Shown: piece by piece, positions 10,696 to 22,639 of the stretch
How the letters are laid out: every line of letters starts with the position of its first letter
How positions within the stretch are numbered: the first letter of the stretch is position 1
NCBI GenBank assembly: GCA_963556695.1
Contig: CAUWAG010000006.1
Location: forward strand, 1,178,001-1,242,000
DNA length: 64,000 bases
Direction of reading: 5' to 3'
Source of the DNA: Anthostomella pinea
Taxonomy: Eukaryota; Ascomycota; Sordariomycetes; Xylariales; Xylariaceae
Notes under the pieces: model-generated
Seen by the model: only the letters and a program-made list of their open reading frames with translations
What the model was told of the DNA's origin: nothing
Databases searched by the model: none
Made by a program: the position numbers and the translations under genes

Positions 10696-11884
10696 TATAG
10701 GTATTGAAAAGGTGGTTCGTGCTATCTCTAACATAGGTACTCACATCAGCGAAGCTATAGTTGGAGGTCACGGCAATTGCCGAAACTGCACTTCTTGGGA
10801 TATTGGATAAGATTGACGTGCACATTTTGGCCGGGCTTTCTGGACCTCATCGGGAGACCCCGGTGGACTCAGCACCCCGTGTCTACATGTAGGTCGTTCA
10901 TATCGCTTGCCAAGTTGCGGGGAAGGTTGCGTGAGTGGTTGTTACTTATCTCTAAAGGTAACGGTCACGTTGCATAATCTATGTCACCTACTGTATTCGA
11001 ATAGCCATCCCGTGAAACAAGGGAGCGTTTAGTACCTGCATGCATAGTACATAATCTGAGGTTGTGGGCCATTCGCCTCTCAGAGATCTTGCCACACCCA
11101 AGCTCTGATTCTTTCACAATAGTTACTCAGCCAGCACAGACTGACCGCGAGCATTTCCAAGGTTGGTAGGGTGTCTCCTTTCCCATGCTACACATATGAC
11201 TGTTCACGCGCGACATCATGACGATGATACGCAGGGGGAAACATCGCTCCGGGACGGAACGGCCTTAGAAAGAGACCGTTTGGTAAAAAAAAAATGTAGA
11301 CCCTGCCCACTACTCTGCTTTCCCCTGCGCCGATCCCTACTATAAGCGTATCTATAACTTCACCGTCTCCTCCTTCTACGCGTGTCAGGAAGCATACAAG
11401 GAACAAAATAACCATTCATGGACATATACGGGGTTTACACACCTGATTAGTATTGCGTCTCCCAACCGAACAATAGATCACTTACCCCCCTATATGGTTG
11501 GCCTTCTGACAACACGTCTCTACACTGGAGTTTTACTCCTAAGACCTTGCGTACAAGTTAAGCTGGACCTTGTAGTAACCTTAGTCCTCGTAACTTAGAT
11601 AGGGATAAGTATTACTCGAGAACCCATTCACAGAAGCCAATTTCTGCATGCCTGAAATCTCAACCAGACCAGGTAGCGGGAAGCAGTGAACTTAGAAGAA
11701 ATTGCACGCCTCCAGCCCAAAACAACTTGCCACGCAATCTAGAGTGGTCCACCCCCGGCCCCACAGACATAGAATTGACCCGGCACATGATACATTATCA
11801 TGCTCCCCGAAGGTTTCAGGATGCTGTTGCTTGGCGGGCGTAGCTCGTAACGGCTCTTCTTCCTCGACTGCAGGCGCATACGGT
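10696..11884. other. Intergenic, no gene supported
   Basis: Short open frames only, with a nine-A homopolymer near 11286. I could not extend the flanking gypsy-type coding sequence confidently upstream of about 11885, so part of this may be eroded retroelement. Confidence 0.35.
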
Positions 11885-11953
11885 AGTTACATCATGAAAA
11901 CTAGTTCCCACGTTTTCTACCAGGATAAGCTCTTCATCCCAGAGGATGACCAC
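11885..11953 (+). mobile_element. Gypsy-type pol fragment, 5' part (interrupted by LINE)
   Basis: One frame encodes a short stretch ending FYQDKLFIPEDDH, which resembles the segment just before the zinc-binding domain of Ty3/gypsy integrases. It stops at the LINE insertion point. The 15-bp target CCAGAGGATGACCAC (11939-11953) is repeated after the LINE at 16479-16493. The frame continues there with LYSQIEYRIH and the integrase HHCC region, so both pieces were once one coding sequence. Confidence 0.75.
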
Positions 11954-12093
11954 ACACGAGCCTCACAAAAACAACTATTTTTCTTGGCGCCCCGCTGTTA
12001 GGGCGCAACCTTGATATTTGCATTAAAGCAGGCACTTCTCTTAGTAACTGATTATCTCTGTTAAGGCACAAAAGAAATTTTCTCACAAGCCGG

Positions 12094-13649
12094 ATGGCAC
12101 CCTTCCACGACGGGCCCCCAAACACGCCCGTGGCCGTCCCAAAGACGACCACTGGCGGCGTGCTCAAATCCCCGGCCCCTAGAAAGACATACGGCCCGGC
12201 AACTCTGAGCAGGCTCCGCCAGGCGCTGCTTGACGACATCAGCAGCAGCCCGTCACAGGTCTCTGAGGCTGACTTCACCGTTATTTCCCCTCTGAAAAGA
12301 AAATCCCGAAATATCAATGACAACAGCACCACTGGAATGAAACGATCTCAATTAAACGAAATCTCAACAGACCAAGCCATTACACGCGATATAGAAAATA
12401 AAACCTTCTCCTCAGAGTGCCAGGACCAAGTTGCCAGAATACTGGCTAAAGACAAGCAACTTTATGAAGCCAGGATAACAATATTTCAAGAATGTGCTGC
12501 AGCGGTTGATAAGACACTTGAGAAAGCTGGAACCGAACTATACTCTCATGCCAAGGAATTCAGCGCTTTCTTCTCTAAATGTCTAAGCAAGTGGCTAGAA
12601 ACCCGAGATCCGCCCAAAAGGAAGACCATCCCTGGGGGGATAGGGATGCTAAAGCCCACCATGACCTTTGCCCAAGCTGTCTCCTCTAGCCAACGACAGC
12701 ATCCATGGACAGTCAACATTACCATAAAGAAAACACAGCCTGGCGCCCGCATCACTACCAACCAACTGAAGAAGAAGCAGGATGATCTCCGGGTCTTTGT
12801 CCGCATGGATAATAGCCACCTAGAGCCTTACAGAATAAAGTCTATACTGAACAGAAGACTTAAGCTCCACCCTTAAGAGCTTAGAGAAGTGACCCGGTGC
12901 CCCTCCGGATTTATCTTACACCCAAGGGACAAGCCAACTCAGGCTAAGCTCCTGGTCTTCCAAGAAAAAATCACCGATATTCTCAAGGCAGAAAAGATCA
13001 AGACCCACACGGTCTGGCATCACTATAAGGTCGATGGATACCCAAGAAAGGTCATCAGTACGGAAGGATTGACAATCGACATTACCGATATTGCTGTTGC
13101 TGATGAAATTGAAGCCCAAACAGGTGACAGACCTTTAAGGTGCATACTCTCAAGGAACACAGTTGATTCTGATCCAGAGACCACATGGGTGATCTCTCTG
13201 CCCCATACAGCAAAGAAACCATTCACGCTTTTTGCTCACTCAATGACCTCAAGGCACATTCAATACTCCCCCAAGGTTCACCAGTGTGCAAGCTGCTTCA
13301 GATACCATGGTAGGAACTACCGATGTGAAAAGCAAGTATGTGCACGTTGCGCCAGTACAGTACACCAGGGGGAGTGCGAAAAACCAATCCCAAAGTGTGT
13401 CAACTGCAAAGGACCTCATGCTGCCAACTTGGGGTTGTGAAAGGCACCATCCACAAGCACACATGGGGGCAAATCCAGGAAATAAGGCTGGCTGGAGAAA
13501 GAGCCAGATCCAAGGCCTTCAATGAAACAGGCAGAAACCAAGCTGGGTCAACACCCAGCAACAATAACGAAGACATCACAATACAAATCGACACAACAGA
13601 TACAACTCATCCCAGAGATGCCGATACCATTGTTGTCAGTCAATGTTAG
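12094..13649 (+). pseudogene. LINE ORF1 (gag-like, CCHC zinc knuckles), broken
   Basis: The frame opens at an ATG and runs through a lysine-rich nucleic-acid-binding region to an in-frame TAA at 12874. It resumes in the same frame from 12889 and reaches the knuckle region (CASCFRYHGRNYRC, CARCASTVHQGEC, CVNCKGPHAA) before a stop at 13438. A second frame continues from about 13440 to 13649 with matching composition, so a frameshift lies near the third knuckle. In Tad-like elements this protein coats the element RNA. Confidence 0.85.
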
Positions 13650-16145
13650 GTACATCAAACGAAACACATCGACACGGGCATCTAGTCATCCATTCTGTGA
13701 ATACAACAGGAGGACAAAAGAGTGCAGGCCCTACAGAGTTAGTCATCAACCTGGCTGACTACAAAGGAGAACAAGCAGACATTATTCTGATGCAAAAGCC
13801 CTGGGTTGGCATATCACCAGGCAGGAGAATGGGAGTAAAGACACACCCTAATTACGATATATACTCCCCAGTGGATTCCTGGGACAGCGACAGTACACGG
13901 CCCAGATCTCTCATCTATGTGAGAAAACACCTTCAAGCGGATCAACTTTGGCCCTATGCTACACGAGACATCACCTGGGTCAAGGTACAAGGCATTACAT
14001 TTGCCAGTGTCTACCGGCCATGTGACAACCCACAGGAAATGGATGACATTCTGGAAGTATGGACTCCACCTTTTGGCTGCGTTATAGCTGGAGATTTCAA
14101 TGCTGGCGACACGTCCTGGGACTCGAGCAATCTAGGATATCATGGTGGTGTCATACTTGCACAGACTATGACAGACCACAGACTGGATCTGATTTCTAAA
14201 CCAGATGTCCCAACACATGATGACAGAAATATACTAGATCTGGTGTTCTCAGATGTCCCCATGGCTGAAGCCTCAGTCAATGATACACTTCAGTACACCT
14301 CAGATCATAAGACATTACGAATAGTCATTCCAATTCAGGGAGATCTAGACCGAGTCCCTAAGGCCAATCATTGGATAGTACCGGACAATAAACTATAAGA
14401 GCTGGCAGATAATGTATAAACCAGGATTCATGAACTCCCCCGGCTGGGTGTATCCCCTGGCCAGGTAGATGCCTTTACACAAAGCTTGATCAACATGATC
14501 CAAGGCTGTATCAGGACAGTGGGCAAGAAGCCCTGTCAATCTAGGCCCACTGCTTGGTGGAATGATGACTGCAAAACAGCTGTTCAGACATACAGGGCCC
14601 TTTCTAAACAGACTACAAGCCAAGAAGGGCGGAATTCAGCCCGACGGGAATTTCGTCGCGTGGTTCGGAAAGCTAGGAGAGAGTACTGGCAGACTCTAAT
14701 TGATTCAGCAACTGAGCCAAAGGACCTATACAGAATCGTCTCTTAGCACAAACTATCAGCAGGATTGCGTTCCCCTCCAATCATCATAGGAGACCAAATA
14801 TTCGAGTCATAAAAGAGCAAGGCAAATACATTACGCTCAGCCATGCTTGAACGAAGTACCTCAGACAACGATATCATCGACCCCTGGCCCGCTCAGATCA
14901 CACAACCCAAGCCATACATCCTCCTTGAATACCATGTCGGACTGGAAGAGGCTGAAGGGTGCACTTTAGGGACCAAGAGCAACTCCCCGGGAGTAGATAA
15001 CCTCACAATACGGATTCTGAAAGCTTGCTGGCCATTCATTGGGGAACATATCAGAGCCCTTTTCCAGACCTGTCTACACATTAGACACCACCCTAAACCA
15101 TTTAAAGTAGCTAAGGTAGTGATAATCCCAAAACCAGGAAAGAAAGACTATTCCAATCCCAGGGCCTATAGACCAATATCGCTATTGTCGTGTCTTGGCA
15201 AAGGCTTAGAACGACTCATCGCGAAAAGAATTACCTGGTTTGTTGTCAAACTTGGAATTCTAGCTCCACAACATTTTGGAGCTCTACCAAAGCGCTCTGC
15301 CACCGACTTGGTAGCTGCACTCATACACGATATTGAGCAGGCCCTCGACCAAGGCCTCGTTGCAACAGTAGTCACGTCAGATGTGAAAGGGGCCTTTGAT
15401 GCTGCCCTAATGGGACGGCTGGTAGTTCGCATGAGAGAACAGGGCTGGCCGGGCTTTCTCATAAGATGGGTCCAGTCATTCATGTCCGAGCAGTCCGCAA
15501 GGGTTCGGTTTGAAGGTATTGTGACCGATATTAAAGCTCTCACTTGTGGGTAACCACAAGGCTCACCAGCCTCTCCAAGTCCATGGTGCTCTCCAAGGTC
15601 TTGCAGCAGCCAGGGCAATTGAACACGGAAAACAGCTATATGTCTGCCTGGACAACACGTCAGTGGTAGATGGGCTCAATGGGACTCCACCCGAGACATC
15701 ACAGAACATTTTTCTACGATTTCAAGAACTTGCCAAAGCACACACTCCTGGAGTGACCGTCAAGTGGATTCCTGGACACAGAGATATTGATGGCAACGAA
15801 GCTGCCAACACACTAGCAAAAGAGGGTGCTTTGCTAGAAACAGACACAACAAACCTTCCTATAATCTCTCGGATCAAGAAAGATCTCAAAAGAAAGGGCA
15901 AGAAAGAGTTCAACCAATAGTGAAAAGACCAATTAGAACCTAGATATCAAGAAGTATACTCACACACAGTAACTAAAAGAGACTTTATATCTTTTAAAAG
16001 GAGTATTTTACACAGACTTCTAGCGGCCAGATCTGGACATGGCGACTTTGCCAGATACCATGAACGCTTTGGGCATACAGACTCGAATGATCACTACAAC
16101 TGTGGTAAGAAGAGAACACCACAACATATTTTCTTTTGTAAGAGG
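13643..16145 (+). pseudogene. LINE ORF2 (endonuclease, RT, RNase H, CCHC), broken
   Basis: Endonuclease: about 13760-14398, with GDFNAGDTSWDS and TSDHKT. The position of the catalytic Glu, usually in a QEPW motif, reads QKPW. Reverse transcriptase: about 14840-15575, with the early RT motifs (GVDN, KVAKVVIIPKPGK, YRPISLLSCLGK, SDVKGAFD) and the PQGSPASP motif right after an in-frame TAA (15551). RNase H: about 15590-15920, with LDNTSVVDGL and KWIPGHRDIDGNEAAN. A C-terminal zinc-binding segment (16021-16145) has SGHGDFARYHERFGH and later Cys/His residues. The YxDD catalytic region of the reverse transcriptase is absent, because sequence jumps from PQGSP directly into RNase H in another frame. 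The element is therefore enzymatically dead. Confidence 0.88.
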
Positions 16146-16478
16146 CTGGGGAAAAATTGGCTACTGCCTAGGTACTCGCCTAGGGCAGCTTGTTTACAAT
16201 ACTTAGGGGAGAGGAGCACAGAATGGACAAAATTCGTGGAGAAGAGCAAGTTCTTTTCAACAATCTGCCCCTGATAGATAGCTTTTCTTGGAGGACCAGA
16301 TGGATGACCCCAAGGTCATACCGCCGCAACAACGGGAATGGGCCCGTGAGCGGGACTGACTGTACTTATTATCTTGAGACCTCCACAACCCTGCGATACA
16401 GAGGCTCTGGGAGGCGTGGTTTGCACTACTGAGGAGCTACCCCCCACGTTAAATACAATCAATCAATCAATCAATCAA

Positions 16479-16830
16479 CCAGAGGATGACCACCTTTATT
16501 CCCAGATCGAATACCGCATACATTCACTCCCCGCAAGTGGTCACCCAGGCGAAGCGAACACGACTGAACTGATCAGAAGGAGCTACTGGTGGCCAGGTAG
16601 GCATGTTCAGGGAAGTTGGAGGCTTCGTGGAAGCCTGTCACACTTGCAGGAGAGCAAAGGGACTAAAGGAAAGCCCACAAGGGCTGCTGCACAGACTTGC
16701 TTGTGCCATTCATGCCCTTCCCGTCGAGCATTTCAACAACAACTGCTTCCACGTAGTCAGTAATTACGGCCTGCAGGTGAGGGGTGGCCGCAAGGCGCCG
16801 AACCCCATCTCCTCGCGTCTTACACATTGA
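16479..16830 (+). mobile_element. Gypsy-type integrase fragment, 3' part (HHCC zinc domain)
   Basis: This begins with the second copy of the LINE target duplication. It encodes IHSLPASGHPGEANTTELI then RRSYWWPG and, after a one-base frameshift, EACHTCRRAKGLKESPQG then LLHRL. That is the H-H-C-C zinc-binding domain and start of the catalytic core of a Ty3/gypsy integrase. It decays after about 16800, so neither the catalytic core nor LTRs are recognisable. Confidence 0.82.
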
Positions 16831-18374
16831 CATGACCTCCGCATTATCCACGTGCATAGAGCGGCACGAGGGGTACGAGAGGGACATAGACGGGACATTC
16901 CAAGATAAGAGCTGCCTTTACCCGCGATACCCAATAGGATGATCCAATGCCTCGTCCAAAGCGGCTGTCAAGTTTCAGGAAGCACCCCTGTCGTTGCAGG
17001 CTTGCAGCTACTCTTCGTCACGTTGGACTACCCCACCATTATAGAGATAGCATCTTTGGAAACGCAGCCCGGGTTGGTGCTTGAAATTGAAAGGTGCATT
17101 GGAGACAGGCATTAGCATGTCCGGCATTTGCCGTGAAATCGCAGCCCCTGAATACCGTGTGCCAAGCCGTGCCTATATAATTTATGATGAAGAATATCTC
17201 TTATTCGACCGGTTGAGTGAGTAAGTTCTGATGCGTCCTAACCACCACCAACCCCATCTCATCACTATTCGTCACATCTACGATGATGTCAAGCTAGTTC
17301 AACAAGTTTATCGTTGGCGTCCTTGCTCTTCAGATTCTAGAGAATCTTCATTCTATATAAACTTCCTGGGAATCTGAAGGATCACGTGTTGGATGTTAAT
17401 CACTTATGAATCGCGATCGTGTAGTCCCTGTTGTTGGACAGCACCTCCCTGCTGTGTGGTATGAAGGTGTGTTACAGCCCTAGCACTCCCGATCAGACAC
17501 AGGCGCCGAAAGATGAACTAGGCCTTATAGCATCAAAGCTGCTTCTCGGTCCCGAACGCCTTCTAACGCGGGGGTTGAAGTTGCGGAGTCTGCCGCGCCA
17601 GTTTCATCTTCTTTTCAGTGCCTGCCGCGTGTCATGTTGGCCGGTTTTGACGACAGAACGTTCAGTGTGAGCGCCATACAGACGGCGATCATATAGTCCC
17701 TGTAGGCGGACGATATGCCGCATCCATGTTGTAGCACACGTACCTGCACACGTGCTGACGCGGTGTAACGCTCCAGGAGAGCAATGGCGTCGTTTGAGAG
17801 GCGGCACGCGGGACGGTGATAGATAGGATATGTGTCTATCTAGGACCCGAGGTAGCTAATTAGCTCTCTGGCTCCAACAGGGCTATCAAGCAGCTGCCTC
17901 GGGTTGGGCGGTCTTGACCATCGAATAATGGCTGAAATTGCTATACAGGTGGTGACCGTCTCCTCCCTGCTGTCAGACCTGGTGTTGGTAATGGGTGACT
18001 GGGTGACTGGAAGGTTGTCTCGAAAAGGGGTTGCCGCCGGGCTAAATGGACATGGTGATCAAAGATTGGGTGTGATTGATAGGTAACCTGGATCTACACG
18101 TCCCCTGAAGCCGGTCTCACATTGAAAGGGGTACATCGTGGTAGTCTCGAACGACGGGATCGTCAGAGCTTCGGAAGGAGGGATTGGTCTGGTCAAAGAG
18201 ATACCACGCAGACCGGTGGTGGTGATCTAGACTTAGGTGTGATAACAGTGTGAATCTAGATCATCTCGCCCCATACGTTGCTCCAGAGGGATTGATCTGA
18301 CCTGCCAAAGGCCTAAAGGAATTGCCGGACTGAGCGGTCACAGTGATCTGGGTTTAGGTGTCTTAACAATAGAT
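16831..18374. other. Intergenic, no gene supported
   Basis: Normal base composition and only short open frames. Phrases such as 'gatctagacttaggtgtgataacagtgtgaatc' (about 18225-18260) and 'gatctgggtttaggtgtcttaacaatag' (about 18345) look like diverged copies of one another. A related wording, 'ttttggtgtgattgacgtatggatccgg', occurs near 23853, suggesting decayed repeats. Confidence 0.35.
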
Positions 18375-18526
18375 ATCCAGACAGCGCATCTATTAATTTA
18401 AACCAAATTGATTTGACTTAAGGCTTAATTTAAATTAATTCAAAACTTTATTTTCTTAACATACAATCTATGCATATTTTCTTAAAGTTAATTCAATTTA
18501 AGTTAAGTTTTAAATACCTTACATAC

Positions 18527-18728
18527 TGTTGGAACAGGCTTGAACGATCAATCATAATACTCGAGTATTGGGTCAAGGTCATGATGTCGCTGATGATTGG
18601 ATTGGGAAGTCTAGCTGGACCTGAAGGTCTGGCTAAGTGACCTCACAATCTGGTATCTAATCTCTTATCTAATCATACATATGGGTTCTGTATGGATGAT
18701 TTGACTGTGGAATCACATGGATCCAACA
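18527..18728 (+). mobile_element. Solo LTR, family A copy 1 (202 bp)
   Basis: It starts TGTTGGAACAGG, ends GGATCCAACA and is flanked by the 5-bp duplication CATAC (18522-18526 and 18729-18733). The composition is normal inside an AT-rich block. An inverted copy with three differences sits at 21259-21460. Confidence 0.85.
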
Positions 18729-19518
18729 CATACATATATATATACTACTTTTTTTTAGCTTAAATTTTATATATAACATAGTAATATAATAGTATTAGTA
18801 ATTAAGTAACGGCTACTACTCTTATTTAAAAAAACTAAAAGTTGCCGATATTAATAACCAATAAGATTATAGTTAACGTTATACGTTAATATTAAAAACA
18901 GTTAAAAAAATTACCTATTTTAGGCCTTAGTTTATATATAATATTGTTAATTCTTATTACTATTTGCGGTTGTCATAGTGGTATTTAAATATATATATAT
19001 TATAATTAGTTAATATATATAAGCGATAATGACGTTATACTCATTATTATTAACGTAAACTTTAACTCGCGGGTTATTAAAATTGTTGAAAAGATTTATT
19101 AGGTGCCTTTAAAAAAGTAGCTAAAAACCTTATAAGCGCGTATACCTTTAAATAAAAGGATTAAAATAAGTTTTATATTTAAACTTTCGATATAATCTTA
19201 ACGCTTTAACTCTTTATAAAAGCCTAGCCGATAAACAACCTTTTTTTAACGAGGTTGTGAATAAGACTAAGTTGCTTTTATTTATATAAAGAGTTATTAT
19301 ATACGAGGTTAAAACTGGGTAATACGTTTTTATTAATAAGAAGAAAAAGACCGTTATTACAATAAGCGCAATAGTTCTATACAGTAAAAATAAAAAAGGG
19401 TTTAAACATTTTCGACGAAAAAAATAGAGAAAAGATTAATATATTATAATATAATGCACTAGGGCAAATTGCTAGTGTAACTATTAATTACATATAGCCA
19501 AAAAGGTATTTAACTTAT

Positions 19519-19730
19519 TGTCACGGTGAGCATACTGGTGAGCTGGGACATGGCCTGCAGCAAGCAGCTATTACTCTATTGACGAGAATATCAAGACTAG
19601 AGAGGAAAGAAAGAGAGAGAGAGATAGGTACAGCGGGAGGTTGCTCCTTTAAGGAGATTCTCTGGTTAGATCCTTCCCTTATTGGGAAGTATCGGCTTGT
19701 CATGTGGGAAGGTCTGTGCAGGCCGTCACA
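19519..19730 (+). mobile_element. Solo LTR, family B (212 bp)
   Basis: It starts TGTCACGGTGAGC, ends GCCGTCACA and is flanked by the perfect 5-bp duplication CTTAT (19514-19518 and 19731-19735). It is a GC-normal island within AT-rich DNA and contains a (GA)n-rich patch near 19606. Confidence 0.85.
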
Positions 19731-21258
19731 CTTATATAAATAACTTTTAACGTACGGATATAAAGGAAAATAGTAGATTTAAATATTTAAAAGCTATAAT
19801 AAGGTTTAAAAACGTCGTATATATTAAGTAAGAAAAAGTTTATTTAAAAAGAATGCGTAATGGTTTAAAAACCAGGCTATATATAGTTAATAAGTGAGGT
19901 TAAGCAGAATAAAAACCCTGATATAATAAAATCTTTCCTAATTACAATATAACTATTTCACAATTATCGTAAAACCGGACGAGAAATTTATCGTATAAAC
20001 CATTAAATACTTATTAATTAATTAATATTTTCCTTATATCGTATATATGATATCTTTTTAAAGCCTTATCTCTACCTTTATTAGCTTTTCTTTATTATTA
20101 AGCTAGCGAAATTAAAACTTCGACTTCACTTTTTAATTAACTAACGCCGCTAATTTCTAACATTAAGCCTTAAGCCTTTATTAACTTTTTTAATAACAGC
20201 TTTTCTTAAAAAATCGTTTTAACCTAATTATCTTGGAAATATCATCGGTATGAAATGTTTTTTAAATATTAAAAATATCTTACCTTCTTAATAAAATCGA
20301 TATACAGAATGGTTTTATATATAAATTACAGCCGTTTTTTTAAACGGTTTATAAATTATATGTATAGAGATTATGTAATCAACTTAATTACTTTTTTAAA
20401 AAGTTAGAAACGCTCGTTTAAAAGGCCTTTTTTATATAAAATATTTTTATAATAGTTAGAAAAGGTTTGAAAAAGTTGAAAAGGGTATAAAACCTGGTAC
20501 AATATTTAAACGCATTGATAGATAACGTGAAGGGTTTTTACGGCGGTTTTATATTAAGTAGTAGGCGTTTATTACTTTATTTAAGGTTATTAGTAAAAGG
20601 GTAATTAATTTAAACGTTAAAAAAGCTCAAAGGTTTATTTTAATATAAGTTAGCTTTTTTGTGCAAGTTGCTTTTAAGAAGTTAATTACGATTCAAATTT
20701 GAATAAAGGTTTTTAAAAAGTGCTTTTCCGTAACTGCTTACACATGCCGTCAAAGCTGTTACATGTCTAATAAAAGAAATACTATACGTTAATAATCGTT
20801 AGAAAACTATAAATAAGCGTTAATTTAAAGCAGTATAAAGGTTATCAAAGCTTTAATCAAAGGTTTATTATTTTAAACGGTGATATTATTTTATGTACTT
20901 AAAATAAGTATAGGGTTTTTACTGGCTTATTATCGGGGTTTTTTATTCGAGTTCAAATAATAAAAGACTGAAATTTAAACGTTTATTATAATAACGTAAT
21001 AATACCTTTATTTACCAATAAGTTATTATCGGTTAAGGTTTATTAGGTACATATGTTGAATAAATGTAAAAGACTTAAGCATTTGTAAACCTAATAAAGC
21101 GTAAGTAACTTATTTAATAATATTTAAAAATACCTGATTTGTTCTTTGGCTAGGGTTTTTATTTTATTTTAAAATAAAGCTATTTTACGTTTTTAAAATA
21201 ACTAGGACGTCAAAGAGGTTTGAAAAAAGTCTTTTTAACCTTTTATAAATAACGTTAT

Positions 21259-21460
21259 TATTGGATCCATGTGATTCCACAGTCAAACCATCCATACAGA
21301 ACCCATATGTATGATTAGATAAGAGATTAGATACCAGATTGTAAGGTCACTTAGCCAGACCTTCAGGTCCAGCTAGACTTCCCAATCCAATCATCAGCGA
21401 CATCATGACCTTGACCCAATACTCGAGTATTATGATTGATCGTTCAAGCCTGTTCCAACA
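21259..21460 (-). mobile_element. Solo LTR, family A copy 2 (202 bp, inverted)
   Basis: This is the reverse complement of the 18527-18728 LTR with only three transitions in 202 bp; one of them changes the terminal CA to TA. No 5-bp duplication is visible (flanks GTTAT and AAAGC), unlike the other copies, so recombination or end erosion is possible. Confidence 0.85.
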
Positions 21461-21898
21461 AAAGCTCTTTTTTATTGTTTAGAATAACTTTTTAACTAGT
21501 TAAACGCTACACGCATTTTTTTATTTAAAGTAATAGTATAAGTTTAAACACTTGTTTAATATTTTATTAACCTTTCTATTATTTTTAAACTTATAAAGCT
21601 TAGATATAATTAATTAAACGAGAGTTTTATGATAAACATAATTTCATTAACGGATTACTTAATTTATTTTTTAACCTTATATTTATCTAAGGCCGTTCAA
21701 ATTTACATAGCATAAAATAGAACTCGTTGAAAAAACTCCCGTATATTAACAAAAACGGTGAAGGTTTAAGTTTTAAAAAAGTTATTAATTATTAAAACAA
21801 TTGATATAAATATACAATTTCTTGAATTACCGTCTAATTTTTAAATAATAACTTTATACATAATCCGTAACTTTATTATTAGTATTTTAAGTGATTAT

Positions 21899-22101
21899 TG
21901 TAAGAATTCGTCGTTCGAAATATTCGGTTCATAGGTGCGTGTCTGTTTGTTGTTCTAAGTCTACCTGGTTCGGACGAATTCACACCTAAATACTGCTGCA
22001 GCGCGTCTATCCGCGGTGGTAATGGAGCTGTAGGGCCACCATCTTACCCACAGCGTACAGACCACCTGGTGACACACACTGAGCCACCACCACATCCGAC
22101 A
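21899..22101 (+). mobile_element. Solo LTR, family C (203 bp)
   Basis: It begins TGTAAGAATTCG, ends CATCCGACA and is flanked by the perfect 5-bp duplication ATTAT (21894-21898 and 22102-22106). It is a GC-normal island in AT-rich DNA. Orientation is arbitrary. Confidence 0.75.
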
Positions 22102-22382
22102 ATTATATCGAAATTCGATACGTATAATAGCTTTTTACCGATGATTTTTTAAAGAGGTTTAAACTAATAAGGTTTAAATAAATAGAATATTTATTAAAAA
22201 CTAACATTTAAAAACCCCGATTTATATTAAGATTCTTTCAGGTGGTGTATTACGTAAATGTTTTTTATACATAATAAATAATCATCGTTTTATCATACTT
22301 TTAACGGTTTAAAGCTATAATATATTTAAATGTGTTTTTTATATTTTATATAACGTAGGTCATTAGCGAGCAGGACACATTT

Positions 22383-22531
22383 TGTTGAATAGGAGCCGGA
22401 GATAGATACTAGAAGATCTCCAGTGGGGCAGAGATGCACAGGGCATCTGACCTACTAAGAAGACAGATAATCAATCTCTGCATACAGAGCACAACAATCA
22501 ATAGAATCAATTATCATCAGTATATTCAACA
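22383..22531 (-). mobile_element. Solo LTR, family D copy 1 (diverged)
   Basis: It runs from TGTTGAATAGGAGCCGG to GTATATTCAACA and matches, in inverted orientation, the inner part of the LTR at 22954-23123. The outermost ~20 bp (22358-22382) are too diverged to fix the true edge. No clean target duplication is visible. Strand is given relative to copy 2. Confidence 0.6.
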
Positions 22532-22639
22532 CTTTTACCAGCCTCCCAGCCAACATGTTAAATACCTTCACCACACCGCATTCAATTCAAATCAATCAAT
22601 TGGATTCCTTTTCCTCAGAGGTTTTTATCTCTATTGCAT

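Larger units (their letters stand above)
11954..16478 (+). mobile_element. Tad-like non-LTR retrotransposon (LINE), defective
   Basis: This is a ~4.5 kb element bounded by a perfect 15-bp target-site duplication (11939-11953 and 16479-16493) and ending in an (AATC)n tail at about 16457-16478. Its order is typical of fungal Tad/I-group elements: a short 5' leader, ORF1 with CCHC knuckles, then ORF2 with apurinic-type endonuclease, reverse transcriptase, RNase H and a C-terminal zinc-binding motif. It carries several stops and frameshifts and an internal deletion in the reverse transcriptase, so it cannot move by itself. The 5' end looks close to complete, because ORF1 starts only about 140 bp inside the element. 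Base composition is normal, unlike the AT-rich block 2 kb downstream. Confidence 0.93.
18375..22365. repeat. AT-rich, RIP-like block with no coding potential
   Basis: About 4 kb of extreme A+T bias, rich in TpA and poor in CpA/TpG, with stops in all frames. It starts and ends abruptly against normal-composition DNA. This is the footprint of repeat-induced point mutation on an ancient repeat, or of a relic heterochromatin block. Four GC-normal islands of 202-212 bp are embedded in it and are annotated separately as solo LTRs. The original element is not recognisable. Confidence 0.85.

Noticed and set aside
18527..21460. One complete LTR retrotransposon bounded by the family A LTRs.
   Set aside because: The repeats are inverted rather than direct, the interior has no coding trace, and another complete solo LTR lies inside.
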